Source: Solenopsis invicta (lineage: Eukaryota > Arthropoda > Insecta > Hymenoptera > Formicidae). From it: DNA of 64,000 nt. Shown piece by piece: positions 1-11,538 of this stretch. The notes beneath the pieces were generated by a model that searched no databases, had not been told where the DNA came from, and was given only the letters and a program-made list of their open reading frames with translations. The position numbers and the translations under genes were made by a program. Numbering within the stretch: position 1 is the stretch's first letter; each line of letters opens with the position of its first letter. The stretch is from positions 11,353,001-11,417,000 of the forward strand of contig NC_052668.1 of NCBI RefSeq assembly GCF_016802725.1, in the 5' to 3' direction.

Positions 1-1440
1 CCTCGCCGTTCCAGAAGTTCATTCTACAGTCATGCCGGGGTACGACCGCCCTTTCCATCGATGTATACGTTCTTCCTTTTGATCTCGCCTCGCTGGCCAC
101 CACCACGTGACTTTATTCTCTCGCCTTGGCAGCGTGCATTTTTCCATGCACATTGCAGACGCTTGGCACGGCCCTGGATGCGGCCACGGCCGCGCGCGGC
201 GATCGGAGCACGTCTGCAGAATTCGTGGAAGGAGCAGAAAGGAGAACGCGCGAAGGGGTCGTCGCGGTTATAGGGCCGTAATCAGACACAACACTGAGCC
301 CGTTTCAAGCAGAGGTATCGATGGGGAGTGCAAGTTTCGGGGGAGGAGAAATGCGCGAGGAATAGAGAGAGAGAAATAAAGAAAGAAAGAAAGAAAGAAA
401 GAGAAAGAGAAGAGACGGGGCTGGCAAAACTTTCGGTGTCGATGGCCGAGGTCATCGAGCTGTTTTTAAACTGTTATTACGTCTACCGTGGCTGCCAACA
501 TGGCCGAATGCTAACGCGTCTCGTTGCGATCGCGGTCGCCTTCTTACGGACCCTTTAATGGTCTTCTCGCTCATCAATGAGATATGTAAATGAGGACCGG
601 GTCCCCGGGATCCTATGCAATAACCTTGATACTAACGCGTCGCATGATGCGATCGAGAAAGATACATCCTCGTTCGAGCGATCTTTGATGGCGCGCGTAA
701 ACGCGGACCGGTGCGACCGGCGACTTATCGAGTGAGTCGCGTATTAAAATCTCGCAAGTCACTCGATAATTCGAGGCGGCAGAACGCGAGACGGCAGCGG
801 GCACAGGCGGCAATTACAACGATAAAAGCCAATTTCCGTGCGAACGGCATCGTTTTCGGGCGTCCCGTCTCGCGGTGATCATCGTCGAGATCGCGCGAGG
901 TCCGGTCCTCATCGTCGCTCGGGAGATCGTTACTTTGTTGCGGGCCCTGCAAACGACCGACGTCGGAATATTTAACAAGAACATTTGTTACTCCGTTCAG
1001 TCGAAGATCCGCACTGGAGGCTAAATCAATTAATTTCATTTTCTTCAACGCGAGCCGCGGTGTAACTCGAGGTTTCATCCGCGATGATTGTGACGTTATA
1101 AATTGCGCGGCGCGGCCGCGTTCGCTCTCGAAAGGTTGACCCGACGATTAGAGGCACTAAACCTGTGGCTTTGCTGTACAATCAGCAGCTATTTGTTACT
1201 ACGATAATTGCGGACTGTCGGGACGCGATTCACTCTGCCTGCAGACGGACCGCTGAAAATCGAGCTCTCGAGCCTGACACTCGTACCCCAAGTATCACAA
1301 TCGATCGCGCGACTTCCCGTCTTAGAAAAATTACGATACCCTATCGCCGTCGGAAAAAACTTGTTGCCACAATCATCATCAAACATCTTTTAACATCGCT
1401 CGATTAAGCAATCATAATTTTAATAATTATTCAAATATGC
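1..1440. other. CpG-rich unique non-coding sequence
   Basis: No gene is recognised here. The stretch is GC- and CpG-rich with scattered short open frames on both strands, none of which resembles a known domain. A GAAA/GA purine microsatellite sits near 363-414. AT content rises after about 1390, leading into the transposon-derived island that follows. Splice signals are not convincing. I see nothing that distinguishes intron from intergenic DNA. Confidence 0.6.
363..414 (+). repeat. (GAAA)n / GA purine microsatellite
   Basis: About 52 nt made almost only of purines: a short GA run, then repeated GAAA units, then mixed GA. It is a simple-sequence repeat with no coding meaning. Confidence 0.9.
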
Positions 1441-1474
1441 ATTTATTCATTTCCGAGGAGGATTGAAACCTTTT

Positions 1475-1943
1475 TGTCGCATCGGCTCCTAAATCGCACC
1501 ACCTTGCGTATAAATTCAACCAACAGTACTTGCACTCTCTTTGTGATTTGATTTGGAAACTACATAACATTATCATCATCCTTAATTAAACTCAAAATAT
1601 TAAGAGCAATAAAAATTTTGTTATTAATGTTTTATCTAACGCATTATTGCTCGAGAAGAATGAATCTAGTAGAGAAAGAGTCGTTTTATCCCAGAAAGAG
1701 TAATATTAACTTGTAATGCAATTCAGGAGACCAGTTGCCTAAATCTCACTATTTGAAGGCTTCTTAAAAATCGTCATTTAAAAATTTATGACAATATATA
1801 AAATTCTGAAAAATATAAATATGAAGGGAGAAATGTTGTACTTTATTGTGACGTAAAAGAAAATTAAAAATATTCCTCATAATTTCTTGGTTATGAGCCT
1901 TCAGAAGTCAAAAGTGGTGCGATTTTGGCAATTTTATCCTATA
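1475..1943 (+). mobile_element. MITE-A copy 1, internally deleted, left end eroded
   Basis: This AT-rich segment aligns by eye to two full-length copies at 17029-17903 and 48748-49620. It starts with the same subterminal block (TGTCGCATCGGCTCCTAAAT) and ends with a degraded terminal repeat reading GGCAATTTTATCCTATA. Compared with the other copies it lacks about 400 bp: the sequence jumps from the TTGTTATTAAT block directly to TTTTATCTAACGC. The junction falls at a short ATTAAT-type microhomology shared by both breakpoints, which suggests an internal deletion. The leftmost 15 bp of the terminal repeat are not recognisable. No transposase is encoded. The element type follows from the TA-flanked terminal repeats seen in the intact copies. 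Confidence 0.85.
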
Positions 1944-2366
1944 CGAATAAAAAGGTGATTTTTATTTTAAAAAGTAAGAGAAGATAATTAAGTTACTTAA
2001 ATACGAACCAATCAAGTCGTTTAAGCATTGATTTCGATTACTATGGAAATATTACATTATTGTATAAGCTTGACTTTTTGCGAACATGGCGTGTACAGAG
2101 TGTCGGTAGAGTCCTTAACGAGTTAACAAGTCTGTTTTGCTGGATGACCATAAGCGCGACGTGCCACGCGCTTTTTTTTCTTCCTCTTTCTTCCGTTCTT
2201 CCCCTCGCGCGTCTCGCGAGATCATCGTCGAGGGATCAAACCGGATCGATGAACGAGCTCATTGTTGCCGAGGCTCGAAAACGTGAGACGCCACGCCGGA
2301 ACGTCACGGGTGTAAAGACGAACGCCTCGAGTACCCCGAGTCGAAGGCACGCGTGGCACGTGTGAC
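1944..2366. other. Non-coding transition from AT-rich to CpG-rich DNA
   Basis: The first hundred bases are AT-rich; the rest becomes CpG-rich. A 101-codon open frame on the plus strand (2060-2365) has no recognisable domain. Nothing else is supportable. Confidence 0.5.
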
Positions 2367-2405
2367 ACGGACGGACGAACGAACGAATGAACGAACGAAC
2401 GAATG
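2367..2405 (+). repeat. (GAAC)n / (GGAC)n tetranucleotide repeat
   Basis: About nine imperfect copies of a GAAC-like unit (GGAC, GAAC, GAAT variants), immediately upstream of a good 5' splice-site consensus. Confidence 0.85.
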
Positions 2406-2446
2406 ACGGTCGCGTCCTCGTCCGTTGCGGACTCGTGTCGCGTCGT

Positions 2447-2455
2447 GAGGTAAGT
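2447..2455 (+). promoter_or_regulatory. Candidate 5' splice site GAG|GTAAGT
   Basis: The sequence GAG|GTAAGTT matches the metazoan donor consensus at every core position, with GT at 2450-2451. A second, weaker donor-like GAT|GTAAGT lies at 2482-2490. No upstream coding frame with a matching acceptor is evident, so if real it would fit a 5' untranslated exon. One such match is roughly what chance gives in 64 kb, hence the low confidence. Confidence 0.25.
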
Positions 2456-2809
2456 TCAGGGTGACGACGAGAACGCGCGATGATGTAAGTGCAGAAGATG
2501 TGGAGCTATGCGCTCAGTCATCGCGCGTTCGCTCGACTTGACGGGGCGACCGCGAACGACGGACGTTGTGTGCGAGTGCCCACGTCCGCACAGACGACTT
2601 ACTGTCCCCATGCCCCGACAGCAGTCCCATGTGAATCTTTTGCGAGAGACGCGCGTCTCGATTCAGCGAGACGACTCGCACCACGGCCATTCGTCCTGCG
2701 TTAAAGTCGTTAGGGCCGTTGCACCCTGCGGCACATGTAAAATCGTTGTCGTCGATGAGGAGAACGCGGAATGCGGACTCTACCGCGTTGCTCCGTCGAC
2801 CGGACGCTC

Positions 2810-2817
2810 TATATAAC
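2810..2817 (+). promoter_or_regulatory. Weak TATA-box candidate (TATATAAC)
   Basis: TATATAAC lies in an otherwise CpG-rich stretch. A TCATT motif resembling an arthropod initiator begins at 2822, too close for standard TATA-Inr spacing. There is no supporting gene, so this is a bare motif match. Confidence 0.15.
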
Positions 2818-4072
2818 ACTTTCATTGAGAACTGGATAGTAGTGCTCTGGATGCCACGCGTTGTTCGCTGAATTTAATTTAATTTGCGAACGCAGTTGTA
2901 ATTTTTCGTTTGCACGTTTCGCGCGTGTAGTTTGCATTTTCTTTCTTTTCAATTCTCTATCTTAAACAGCACGGCGTTTAATTTCTCGCGAGATTATCGC
3001 GACCGATGTCAGAGAAAACTGGTTGGTGAAACGATTTCTATCTTCCCGCGCGGAACGTTCGTAACGCGTCACAACATTGAAATCGTCCGGCCGGAGCACC
3101 CTCGGCTCGAGCGAATCGCTCCATTCTAAAGTATATTATAACTACGCGTTGGAGGAACACGGGGCCCGTGTGTTCGAAGGGAGAGCCCGACAGCTCGTTT
3201 CGCGATGCATGAAATGACTCGCGCCGATTCGAGTTCGCCGCGCTCGGCATATATACGGCTCGCTATTACGGTATGCGCGTACGTACACGCGTACCGGACG
3301 CTGGCTGGTACCCTGTTAGGTAACCTCGACGGGTGGTTCGCAGCTCGCGTTTAAGCCGCGGCAACAGGTAATCCCGTGTACGGCACGGACACACTAAGTA
3401 GATACGCGCTCTTATCCAATAGCCGTAATACCGGAGTGACTCGCCGCGCCGGCCGGCGATCACGCGCTCGGCTTCGTAACGCTCGAGCGAGCGCGGAGGC
3501 TGGCGGGCTCCCGACGGGGGTGCCTGCAACACGCGTGCTGCTATCATTGACGGATGAGTCACGGGATGGATTTGCGCGAATCACTTTCGACGCCTTCGTC
3601 GCTGCGGACGGTGCTCTTGCGAAATTGAAGACGCGTCGCACTCTCCCCCACCCCCTCCTCCTCTCTCGTCCTCTTTCGGGCCCGAGAGCGGAACGTGCGT
3701 GTAATTGGATTTTTCAGAAATTGGATTTTATTACGTGCATGTGTATTACGCGGTACGATACCAATGCGATCGGGCTCCATGCTGCTCGCGACAGATTGAC
3801 GTAGCTCGTATTAACATCCGCGCGGGACGGACATCCCCGGCAACTATCGCGCAAGATTGATACGTGTGCAAAATTGATACAGGTATCCGACACCTCGCGC
3901 GAGCGATATCAGTGCCATCGCTATTTCTAGCTACTATTACGAGATTTACGAGCGCGCAAAAAGAACGACGAGTCGAGCGAGGTTTCAGAGTGCGCTCCAT
4001 AAACGACTCTGACACCGTCGGTGTTGGAAGAAGGGGTAAGGGGAGGGAAATGCCCTCCCGCTCCTCTCGGTA

Positions 4073-4102
4073 GCGCGTGAGTTAATCGCGCGTGAGTTAA
4101 TC
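4073..4102 (+). repeat. Perfect tandem duplication of a 15-mer
   Basis: GCGCGTGAGTTAATC occurs twice back to back with no mismatch, followed by a partial third unit (GCGTG). Each copy carries TTAATC, a core recognised by K50-class homeodomains, but binding is only a possibility. Confidence 0.9.
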
Positions 4103-5040
4103 GCGTGTGTGCCAGCGTGCTGCGAAAACCCGAGCGGCGATTTATACCTTCCGATCGGCGTGGAGCATCTAGGGAATAATTAAAGGAAGCGAACGACTGC
4201 GTGCCGGGCGGCGCGAACTGCCACGCCGTGGCGAGCTCGCCGCGTTCGAATCGTTACTCATAGACGCAATTCGTAAACTGCTGGAACCTTAATTGCACGC
4301 GATTAGAATCTCGCACGTACTTGCTCCGCGATTTCCACGGACGGTGGACGTTCCTCGATCGTCCTCGTTCTTCCGCGTTCTGACTCGAACGTATAGTATA
4401 CGGGACGAACGAGTTACACACGTTTTCGTTTTATGCGTTATATTTATGAATATAAATGAGTGAAATAAGAGTGAAGAATGATAATTAGCATACGGGTGAG
4501 CGTGCAGAGCGAATACCTTTCACCTGGTTGCTCTTACGGACGTGATTGCGTTTTGTAACCGCGGTTTACACCGAGACGGTCGTGTAATAACTCTAAATCC
4601 GCGGCGCGCAACGTGTCGTCCCGACGACGACGATAAACAAGGCGTTTACGTCGCTCGCGAACCGCGAATCGTAACTCTAGGCGTCTACGAGAATTTCGCA
4701 CCGCGTTAGCTGGCATTGCGCGGCGTCTCGCGCGCGATAAAAATAATTCGCGGTTTCGCCCTGTCCCTCATAAAACCGTGCGCTTCCCCGTGCTCATCCG
4801 TCCGTCCGTTATTAACTTTGCGCTATCTCGGACGACCATCTTTACGCCGCTGGATCGAGCTGGTTTACCCACCGCGCTGAACTCTCGGAAGCATTCCAAC
4901 GTTACGTGTATCGGTGCACCCCCTCGCTCGTTGCAACGTCAAACTCCCCGCCCGGTTCGGCCCAGCTCGACTCGGCCCAACAGGCTCGTCATCTGCGTCT
5001 CCCCTCGAAAATTGCTCGCCATATTTTTACCATATTACTT

Positions 5041-5520
5041 CATTTTTAAGCCACCTCCCACTCCCGGGACTCATTTACCACCACCAGCCTCCTTTCCCTC
5101 CTCGACGCGATTTTCAACGATGCCTTTCCCCCTTTTGTCCCTTTTTCTCTCCTCGTCCTTCCTCGTTCTTCGCCGTTCGTTCGTTACTCTGCCTTCGTTT
5201 CCCCTTCCGTTTCATCGTCACCCCCTTTCCTCATCCCTCCTCCCTCATGGTCATCGTTCGTTTCGTGGTGCGGCCTCACCGCAGAGACGCGATCTTGCGC
5301 ACCGCCATTTTACCTGCGTATCGTTCGCAAGGCGATCCCGTACTCCTCTTTTGTTGCTCCTTTCTTCCTTTCCCACTGCCTCCCCCTCTGCCCCCTCACC
5401 TGCCCCCTCGTTCCTCTTCCCTCTCGACGTACTCTCACACCTCCCGATTCTCTTCTGCTGCTGTCATTCTCTCCCTCCTTTCCACGAAAATTGCTCACCT
5501 CCATCCCTCCTCCCGTCGCA
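5041..5520 (+). repeat. Long pyrimidine-rich tract
   Basis: Nearly 500 bp are strongly biased to C and T on the plus strand (CTTCC, CCTCC and TTCC mixtures with few purines). The bias keeps several frames open, including a 323-codon Ser/Pro/Leu-rich frame (4778-5749) and overlapping frames on both strands. Those frames have no domain and are best explained by composition. Confidence 0.8.
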
Positions 5521-5789
5521 TGCTTGCAACACAGTATACCCGCTATCGCCCGATAATGACTGTTACCGGTTGATGCGTGTATGTATACTCGCGCGAATAC
5601 ACGTGAGTACTCGCGCGGCGGTCTCGAGGCGAATACAATCGGCGACGCGATCAGCTGGAACCCGTGGCGAGGAAGGTTACGAGGGAGGCAGCCGAGCCAC
5701 CGCAAGATGCGAGATGCACTTTTTGCGTCAATATTTGGAACGATTTTAAAATAATGATCGCCATCTCCTCGGAGCAGAAGATGCGCGCG

Positions 5790-5925
5790 GGATATCGAAG
5801 GTGTTGGGCGGCCGAGGAAGAAGAGAGGTAATATAAGAGAGAGAGAGAGAGAGAGAGGGTGAGAAGGAGGAGAAGATAGAAATGAAGAAGAGAAGAGAAA
5901 GTAGAAGAGGGAGGAGGGCCGGACT
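5790..5925 (+). repeat. Purine-rich tract with (AG)11
   Basis: A GA-rich segment contains a pure (AG)n run at about 5836-5857, then GGAGAAG and GAAGAG mixtures. It lies about 300 bp after the pyrimidine tract, so the two tracts have opposite strand bias. Confidence 0.85.
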
Positions 5926-8388
5926 GCCTCTACGGGCAACTTAATGAGATCACGCGTAACCGAAAATTGTCTGACGTACCGATTTTATTGGAACGTCCGT
6001 CGGCCACGCAAAAATGGTGCCCGTGGGCCGAACTGGTAGCGCACAATGTAGACGTCCATGATGATGTCCGGGATGATATCCCTCCCCGGCGTGAAGGGAT
6101 CTGCCGCATGGTACCGGGCCCGGTGCGCGTTAATAATACACATTCGCGTACGTACGCTCCTCGTGATCGCCGTTGTCATGACGTAGTCCCGATGAGTCCA
6201 GCTCGACCTGATGAGATGGCCGCTAACCGAAAATCAGTGTACGGCGGCACTGTTGATGGTAGTCGAGGGGAATACATTGTACGAGCGAGAACGGTCCCGC
6301 GCCGAGTTAATTGGAAGTTCACGGACGTTTCAACGTGGTAATGATAGCGTTTGTACCGATCCCTCATTCACGTCCGTCCAAGTCGAATCCCGGTTGTACA
6401 ATCGAAAGTCGTTTCGGCCGTTACTCGCGGCTTTCTTTTTCCCACTTTGTTGCAATCTTTTCGCAAGAATGGGTAATCCCGCTTACGTTCGCCTCGTGAC
6501 GCGTCGTACGATCGAGGAGATTGGATCCCACACTGTACTGCACACATCGCGGTAATAACATTCCCACGTTGCTTCTTTTTCGCGCGTCGCGAGGAGAATT
6601 ATGCCCTCCCGTCCCTTTACTTGACTCTTCGATAAGTTACCTTATAGATACCGCGATATGTGTCAATATGTGCTTCGCGCTAGTTTTCGTCTAGATTCCG
6701 CTTGTGTAAACTTGAACCTTTCCCTTTCGTACACGATTTAAGAGGAATTCTCAGATGCGCCATGCTAACATCGCGCAACGAGACCGCGGTCGTTACTTAC
6801 CACGTCAAGAAATCAAGCGCATTAAGATCCTTCGCGTTTCCCCGTCTCTATATCTCGCCATTGCTGATGTATCCGTAACACATTGATACACATCGCGATA
6901 ATAATAGCATTCGCTCAGCGGCCCATCCTCCACGATCCTCGTTCTTGTCACGCGGCGCGGCGGCATCTCGCGACAACCGGTGATTCCGTCTCTCGGCAAG
7001 ACTCGGCTTGATACGATCGGAAGGGCGCGACGATGTTGTACGACCGCTCTGTCCTACCCCTCCCCCTCCCCCTTCCCACCCCGAATGGTCACATCGACGA
7101 CAGTGGGGCGAAAGACCGACCCCCCCGCGAAGCGAACGGGACTGTGACAAGGGTCGTTATGCAAAGATCCGACGTGTTTGCAGCAGTCGTTGATAACTTG
7201 TCCCGCCATTAACGGCTGTTACAATAGCGGCCAGGCTACATGTCGCGCCGGGATGGACAATTTGTTAGCGTGCACCCAAGCGATCGTGCGGGAGATCGGT
7301 TTCCTCGTCTTCGCGCATCGGGTTTATGTATCCTCGCGATCCTGTTATCCGGACGGCTGACAAGGAAGTCGCGGCGACTGTTGTCGCGTCCATTGTCCTT
7401 CCCGTGGAAGGACAGCTGTCGGATATACCGTGTGGACGGCGCGGCGCACTCGCTTATTTACGCGCGTTTCGTAACGATCTCTCGATCGCTCGAAACGACA
7501 CGAGATGAAATCGTAAGGTCAACGCGGTGCGCGACAAGATATTCGCGCGCGCCCGATTGATAGTCCCGCAACGTCGGCATGCTCATTCGTCGTGCATGAT
7601 TGCGGTGAAAGCCGCAGAAAACGTCGATGGACGGCGAGATACCTGCCGCTCGCAGTTATCGGCTGGAAAAATGCTCGTGACGTTTACGACCGTTTTATTA
7701 TGCTTTCGTAAATGCTGCGAGCGCGAGTCGTCTCCAATCCCCTTGCGTTTATTTGGATTCCTTTATGCGCGTTAAGTCAAAGCTGTCATTAACGATTAAT
7801 TGTTCGGTCTTGGTCTCGCGCGATTCTGCAATCGGCGAGAGTGCAATCGGTGAACGCGACGTACATTATACGCGAATACACCGACGACGATACGCGCGAA
7901 CGTGTGTACGCGCCAACGCGGATACTCGTCGTTCCGCAATGCCGTTCCAGCCGGTCTAATCGATCGCCATCCGCGCTCATTTTCGCGCGCAGCGTTTTGC
8001 AATTTTGTGCCTTACGACTCTTCGCGCTTGGCTTCAGACATCGGCTCGAAGGGAGCTCGCAGCCGATATGAAAGCACAGAAGCGACGCGACGATCTTCGT
8101 CAGAAATCAAGTGGAAAGAATGATATTCTTCCGACAATAGAATCGAACCACAAGCACCGCGATGGCGACGCTAAGAGATACACTGCGAAAAAAGAGGGAC
8201 ACCGGTTAGCCGGAGGTGAACGAGGACCTTTGTCGCGTTGCCTTTTTGCGATCCGGTCTTTTTTCACAGTCACACGGCGGCCGTTGGGTAAAGGACGTAT
8301 ATGCGAAGCGATCGTCGTAGCCATCGGGCGCGTTCGAGCATAGCGTAATTGTTTCGAAACGTATTACCGAGGGTTCGGCGAATTTTAT

Positions 8389-8390
<2 letters not shown>
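5926..8390. other. CpG-rich unique non-coding sequence
   Basis: No gene is recognised. A 124-codon plus-strand frame (5967-6341) and its antisense frames have no family I can name. A C-run cluster at 7057-7082 is listed separately. The remainder holds short overlapping frames typical of stop-poor GC-rich DNA. Confidence 0.5.
7057..7082 (-). other. G-quadruplex motif (minus strand)
   Basis: Five C-runs on the plus strand (lengths 4, 5, 5, 3 and 4, separated by 1-2 nt) give a canonical G3+N1-7 quadruplex pattern on the minus strand. Confidence 0.7.

Positions 8391-8392
<2 letters not shown>

Positions 8393-8424
<32 letters not shown>
8393..8424 (+). repeat. (TC)16 microsatellite
   Basis: An uninterrupted TC dinucleotide run of about 32 nt. 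Confidence 0.97.
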
Positions 8425-8426
<2 letters not shown>

Positions 8427-8659
8427 GCTCGATCGGCCAGCCCTGCCTTTCCGGTCGGCTTGCCGCTGTGCAATCGGGTTCGCTGAAATAACAGCGGAAT
8501 CGACGGACACAAATTTCGATAAGTAACAAAAAAAGAGGACGATTTTCGTTGTCCAACTGTTGTCCTCGATGTGCAGTAATGAATTTAATAATGACAATTT
8601 TACGAGTACAAAGAACGAGAATGCTTCGATGCATGAACAGAGCAGAGTCGATCACTCTT

Positions 8660-8890
8660 TAGTGAGCGAATTCGATTGGACTAGCGCGCACTGGGGCGCA
8701 TTAAAGCCGTTGTACACTGATCCAATCGAGTGAATTATTTATTCTAATGAGTAAAATATTCCCAGTCGAGTGAAAGAGTTACCTTTTCATAGGAGTTAAA
8801 TTCTTATGAACAGTGCAATTTCAATCTATTTCGAAAGTGGCAGAATTTTCACTCGTTTGAGATTTCACTCGAAGAAATTTAGAGATCAAA
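8660..8890. mobile_element. Degenerate fold-back repeat, relative of 37.9-38.2 kb
   Basis: This AT-rich segment contains several GAGTGAAA and TTTCACTC motifs in both orientations. Its right part (8859-8885, GAGATTTCACTC followed by a TTTAGAGA block) aligns closely with blocks at 37998-38024 and 38191-38217. A short inverted pair TTCGATTGGA / TCCAATCGA occurs near 8669-8737. I infer an old copy of the same non-autonomous fold-back family; the outer limits are uncertain. Confidence 0.5.
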
Positions 8891-8902
8891 ACGAGACGAA
8901 GC

Positions 8903-8910
8903 TATAAAAG
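8903..8910 (+). promoter_or_regulatory. TATA-box consensus match (TATAAAAG)
   Basis: TATAAAAG matches the TATA consensus exactly. It lies just downstream of a repeat remnant, with no gene or initiator to support it, so it may well be chance. Confidence 0.12.
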
Positions 8911-9698
8911 ATTTCTCACGTAGCTGCTTTTACATGTGAGAAAGGGAGAGAAAAAGGATAATTTATTGCGTGCAATTCCCAGTCTGAACAAGATAATATT
9001 TCGACAGGTTGTAAGGAGTCGCGTAGAGAACACCCGCGGCAGAATAATGACACGTATACGCGCGACGAAGTAACGCAGGGATCGATCATAACTATGAGCA
9101 AGTTTTAATCATCGTACCGCGGCTGCCTCACCGTGTCTACTACCGTAAGATTGGCCCCAGGCGAGATCGTATTATTTATGCCTTCGTCCAGCCAAATGTA
9201 TACTCAGCGCTTGTATACGCTCTCGCGCATATGCTCCTTGGCCCTCGCTCTCTTTCGCTCTCTCCCGTCCTCTCGCTCTCTTTCCCTGCACGAGCAGCAT
9301 CGGAAGCCCACGGACGAAATGCGCGAGAGACGGTAATATACATAATGGCAGGTTATGCGCGAAGTAATCATAAGCCCGACTACGAAATTTGCGCGAATGC
9401 GTCCTTCGGCGCTCAAGAGCTCTCGAGAGAGGCGAGAGAGAGAGAGAGAGAAAGAGAAAGAAAGCTACTTAAACGCGAGCGCGAGCGCTTTTTCTACCGA
9501 CGTCGCGTCGATACGATCGCGTCAAGATCGAAGACACTTCGGTCAGTCGTGAAACGTGGCGGCTCGTAGCTTCTTCCCGTATTTAATTGTCCCGAGTTGA
9601 AAAAGACGCGTCGCGTCTCACACGGTATTCCGCCGCTATTAGCGGCAGTATCCCTGGAATGAAGAATCGGCGCGAGGGCACACGCCGCGGCCCGCTAG

Positions 9699-9726
9699 TT
9701 GACTATGATTTATTGACTATGATTTA
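9699..9726 (+). repeat. Perfect tandem 14-mer
   Basis: TTGACTATGATTTA is present twice in immediate succession without mismatch. Confidence 0.95.
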
Positions 9727-10485
9727 TACAGCTTCTTATCCGAGTGTTGACGTCGTTGCTAGATATGTACGGACGATTTCGTCTCCATGCGCGCGCATAA
9801 GCTGCAGCAGCGAGGACAAGTATTTGAAACATTTGAGCAGGCACGCGGACTGCGTCAATCTCGTACACTGTGCGATATATTTTACATCCCATGCTCTTTT
9901 ATACGTTTGTTCTACGCGTGTGGTGACCAACGTGATTTTACCAGGCGCAAGTATATGACGCAAAAGTATCCGTATAGAAAAATTAACGCATTCTTCTTTC
10001 AACGAATTTAAACGTTTGTTCTAGAAGCCTAACCTAAAGTTCGTATCGAAACTGTCCAACTTCCTTGGCAATGGGGTGATTTCGGTCATCCGGTATCGCG
10101 TAATGTAAAGCGTAACGCTACGTATGGGGGTAACGTAACGATCGAGTAGTTAGTGGACATGGGGTACAACCGTTCGGCAGCAACGTCCCGTGGGTAAAAC
10201 GTGGAACGCCGAAGGAGGCAGAGGTAGGCAGGCAGGCAGTGGTAGTCCTCGGTGCTGCTTGGGCTGCCGTACCATATTATTAAGGCGGCCAACCGGTGTG
10301 ACGCTCCGCCATCTCGGGAGCCAATGGGACCGCGTCTCATCGCGGCAGGAATGCGTCCACTCCTTCCCACCCCGCAGCTCTTTCTTTCGCCCTCCGCGAA
10401 AAGCAGTCCCCCACCGTTTCCGGCACGCTCGACGAATTCGTCTTCTCGCGGCGAAATCGATCGCCCGATTACCTTATCTCGACCA

Positions 10486-10503
10486 CCCGCCCCTCCCCGA
10501 CCC
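10486..10503 (-). other. G-quadruplex motif (minus strand)
   Basis: Four C-runs on the plus strand (3, 4, 4 and 3) separated by 1-2 nt give a compact quadruplex pattern on the minus strand. Confidence 0.65.
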
Positions 10504-10600
10504 GTGATTCCCGAACCTTATTAACTCTCAAATCGCGCGACTTCCGCTCCCTTGATCGTCCCAACCGACAAGCCACCAGGAATTCGCAAACACCTTCATT

Positions 10601-11000
10601 CACGTCAGCTTTTCTCTATCAAAGTGCTTGTCAATCATTATGAAGGCACTCTCTTTTTTTGTTACGTCCTCCTCGAAATGAGTTAGGGGTATGTGTACGA
10701 AATAAACTTTTGATGCAGCCCGTACGGTTAATCTTTATTTAATTCCATTCTATGAGAAAAACGTTTATTATAATAATTTTTTTTTTTAATAATAAGTATA
10801 TCGAATTAAAATGTACAAACGAAGGGAACGTTAATTAAAGGAAGGCAGAGGGGATGTAAATGTGTATTGTTTGAAACAATATTGAGAGAGATGAGAGTAT
10901 GCGATAATTACAACAAGTATTACGATACACTACCTACTCCAGTATTACGATACGAAGTTTCATAAGATAAGAGACAGGTAATTATCTTCGGACATACATG
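10601..11000. other. AT-rich island, nature unknown
   Basis: AT-rich sequence with a T-run near 10780. I see no terminal repeats and no match to the other repeats in the window. Confidence 0.4.
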
Positions 11001-11379
11001 TCGCGTCAATGTATCGGATTTGATACGCGCCTTCATCCCATTGCCTGAGAGAAAAGCGATCGACCGAGCCCGTTCTTTTTAGTGCTCTTCCGTGTACTTC
11101 GCGGTGAGAAAAAATCACGGAGTCTCTCAATTAACCGACGAAATGCTCTAAGATTAAAGCGCCCGGAGGTTAATGCGGTACCTCCGCAAATAAGTTCCGA
11201 GGACTAATTTTCGGGAGAATATTGGTCTTGCTCAGAAAGAGACGGATACCTGGAATCCATCGTTTCCTTCGAACCTGGATTATCACTACTCTCGATTAGT
11301 CAGGGTGGCTGAACCCGCTCCACGAACCAGCCCGTTCGCCTCTTCCAATCACGATCTTAATAACCGCGCACGGCCGAAA

Positions 11380-11423
11380 AGAGGACGAAGACGTCGACGA
11401 CGACGACGACGACGACGACGATA

Positions 11424-11460
<37 letters not shown>

Positions 11461-11538
11461 TGAAGACGAGAGAGGTTCTGGCGAAGTTGGCGGAGGAGAA
11501 GAAGAAGACGAAGAAGAAGAAGAAGGAAGAGGAGACGA
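11380..11538 (+). repeat. (GAC)n array followed by (GAA)n purine tract
   Basis: About 80 nt of GAC/GACGAT trinucleotides are followed, after a short break, by GAA-rich sequence (about 11492-11538). The triplet period keeps all three frames of one strand open, producing Ser-, Arg- or Val-homopolymer frames on the minus strand (11296-11647). I do not regard those as genes. Confidence 0.95.

Larger units (their letters stand above)
2456..5040. other. CpG-rich unique non-coding sequence
   Basis: This stretch is dense in CpG and overlapping open frames on both strands, with no recognised domain. It holds a TATA-like motif at 2810-2817 and a perfect tandem 15-mer at 4073-4102, listed separately. 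An acceptor-like pyrimidine tract ending in AAACAG lies near 2940-2969, with no coding exon after it. Confidence 0.5.
8911..10600. other. CpG-rich unique non-coding sequence with short repeats
   Basis: A (GA)n run sits near 9430-9451. A perfect tandem 14-mer (TTGACTATGATTTA twice) lies at 9699-9726. A short GGCA repeat lies near 10213-10229, and a minus-strand quadruplex motif at 10486-10503. No coding exon is recognised. Confidence 0.5.

Noticed and set aside
4778..5749. 323-codon plus-strand open frame
   Set aside because: It runs through the pyrimidine tract, is dominated by Ser/Pro/Leu, has overlapping open frames on both strands and no recognisable domain. Composition explains it.
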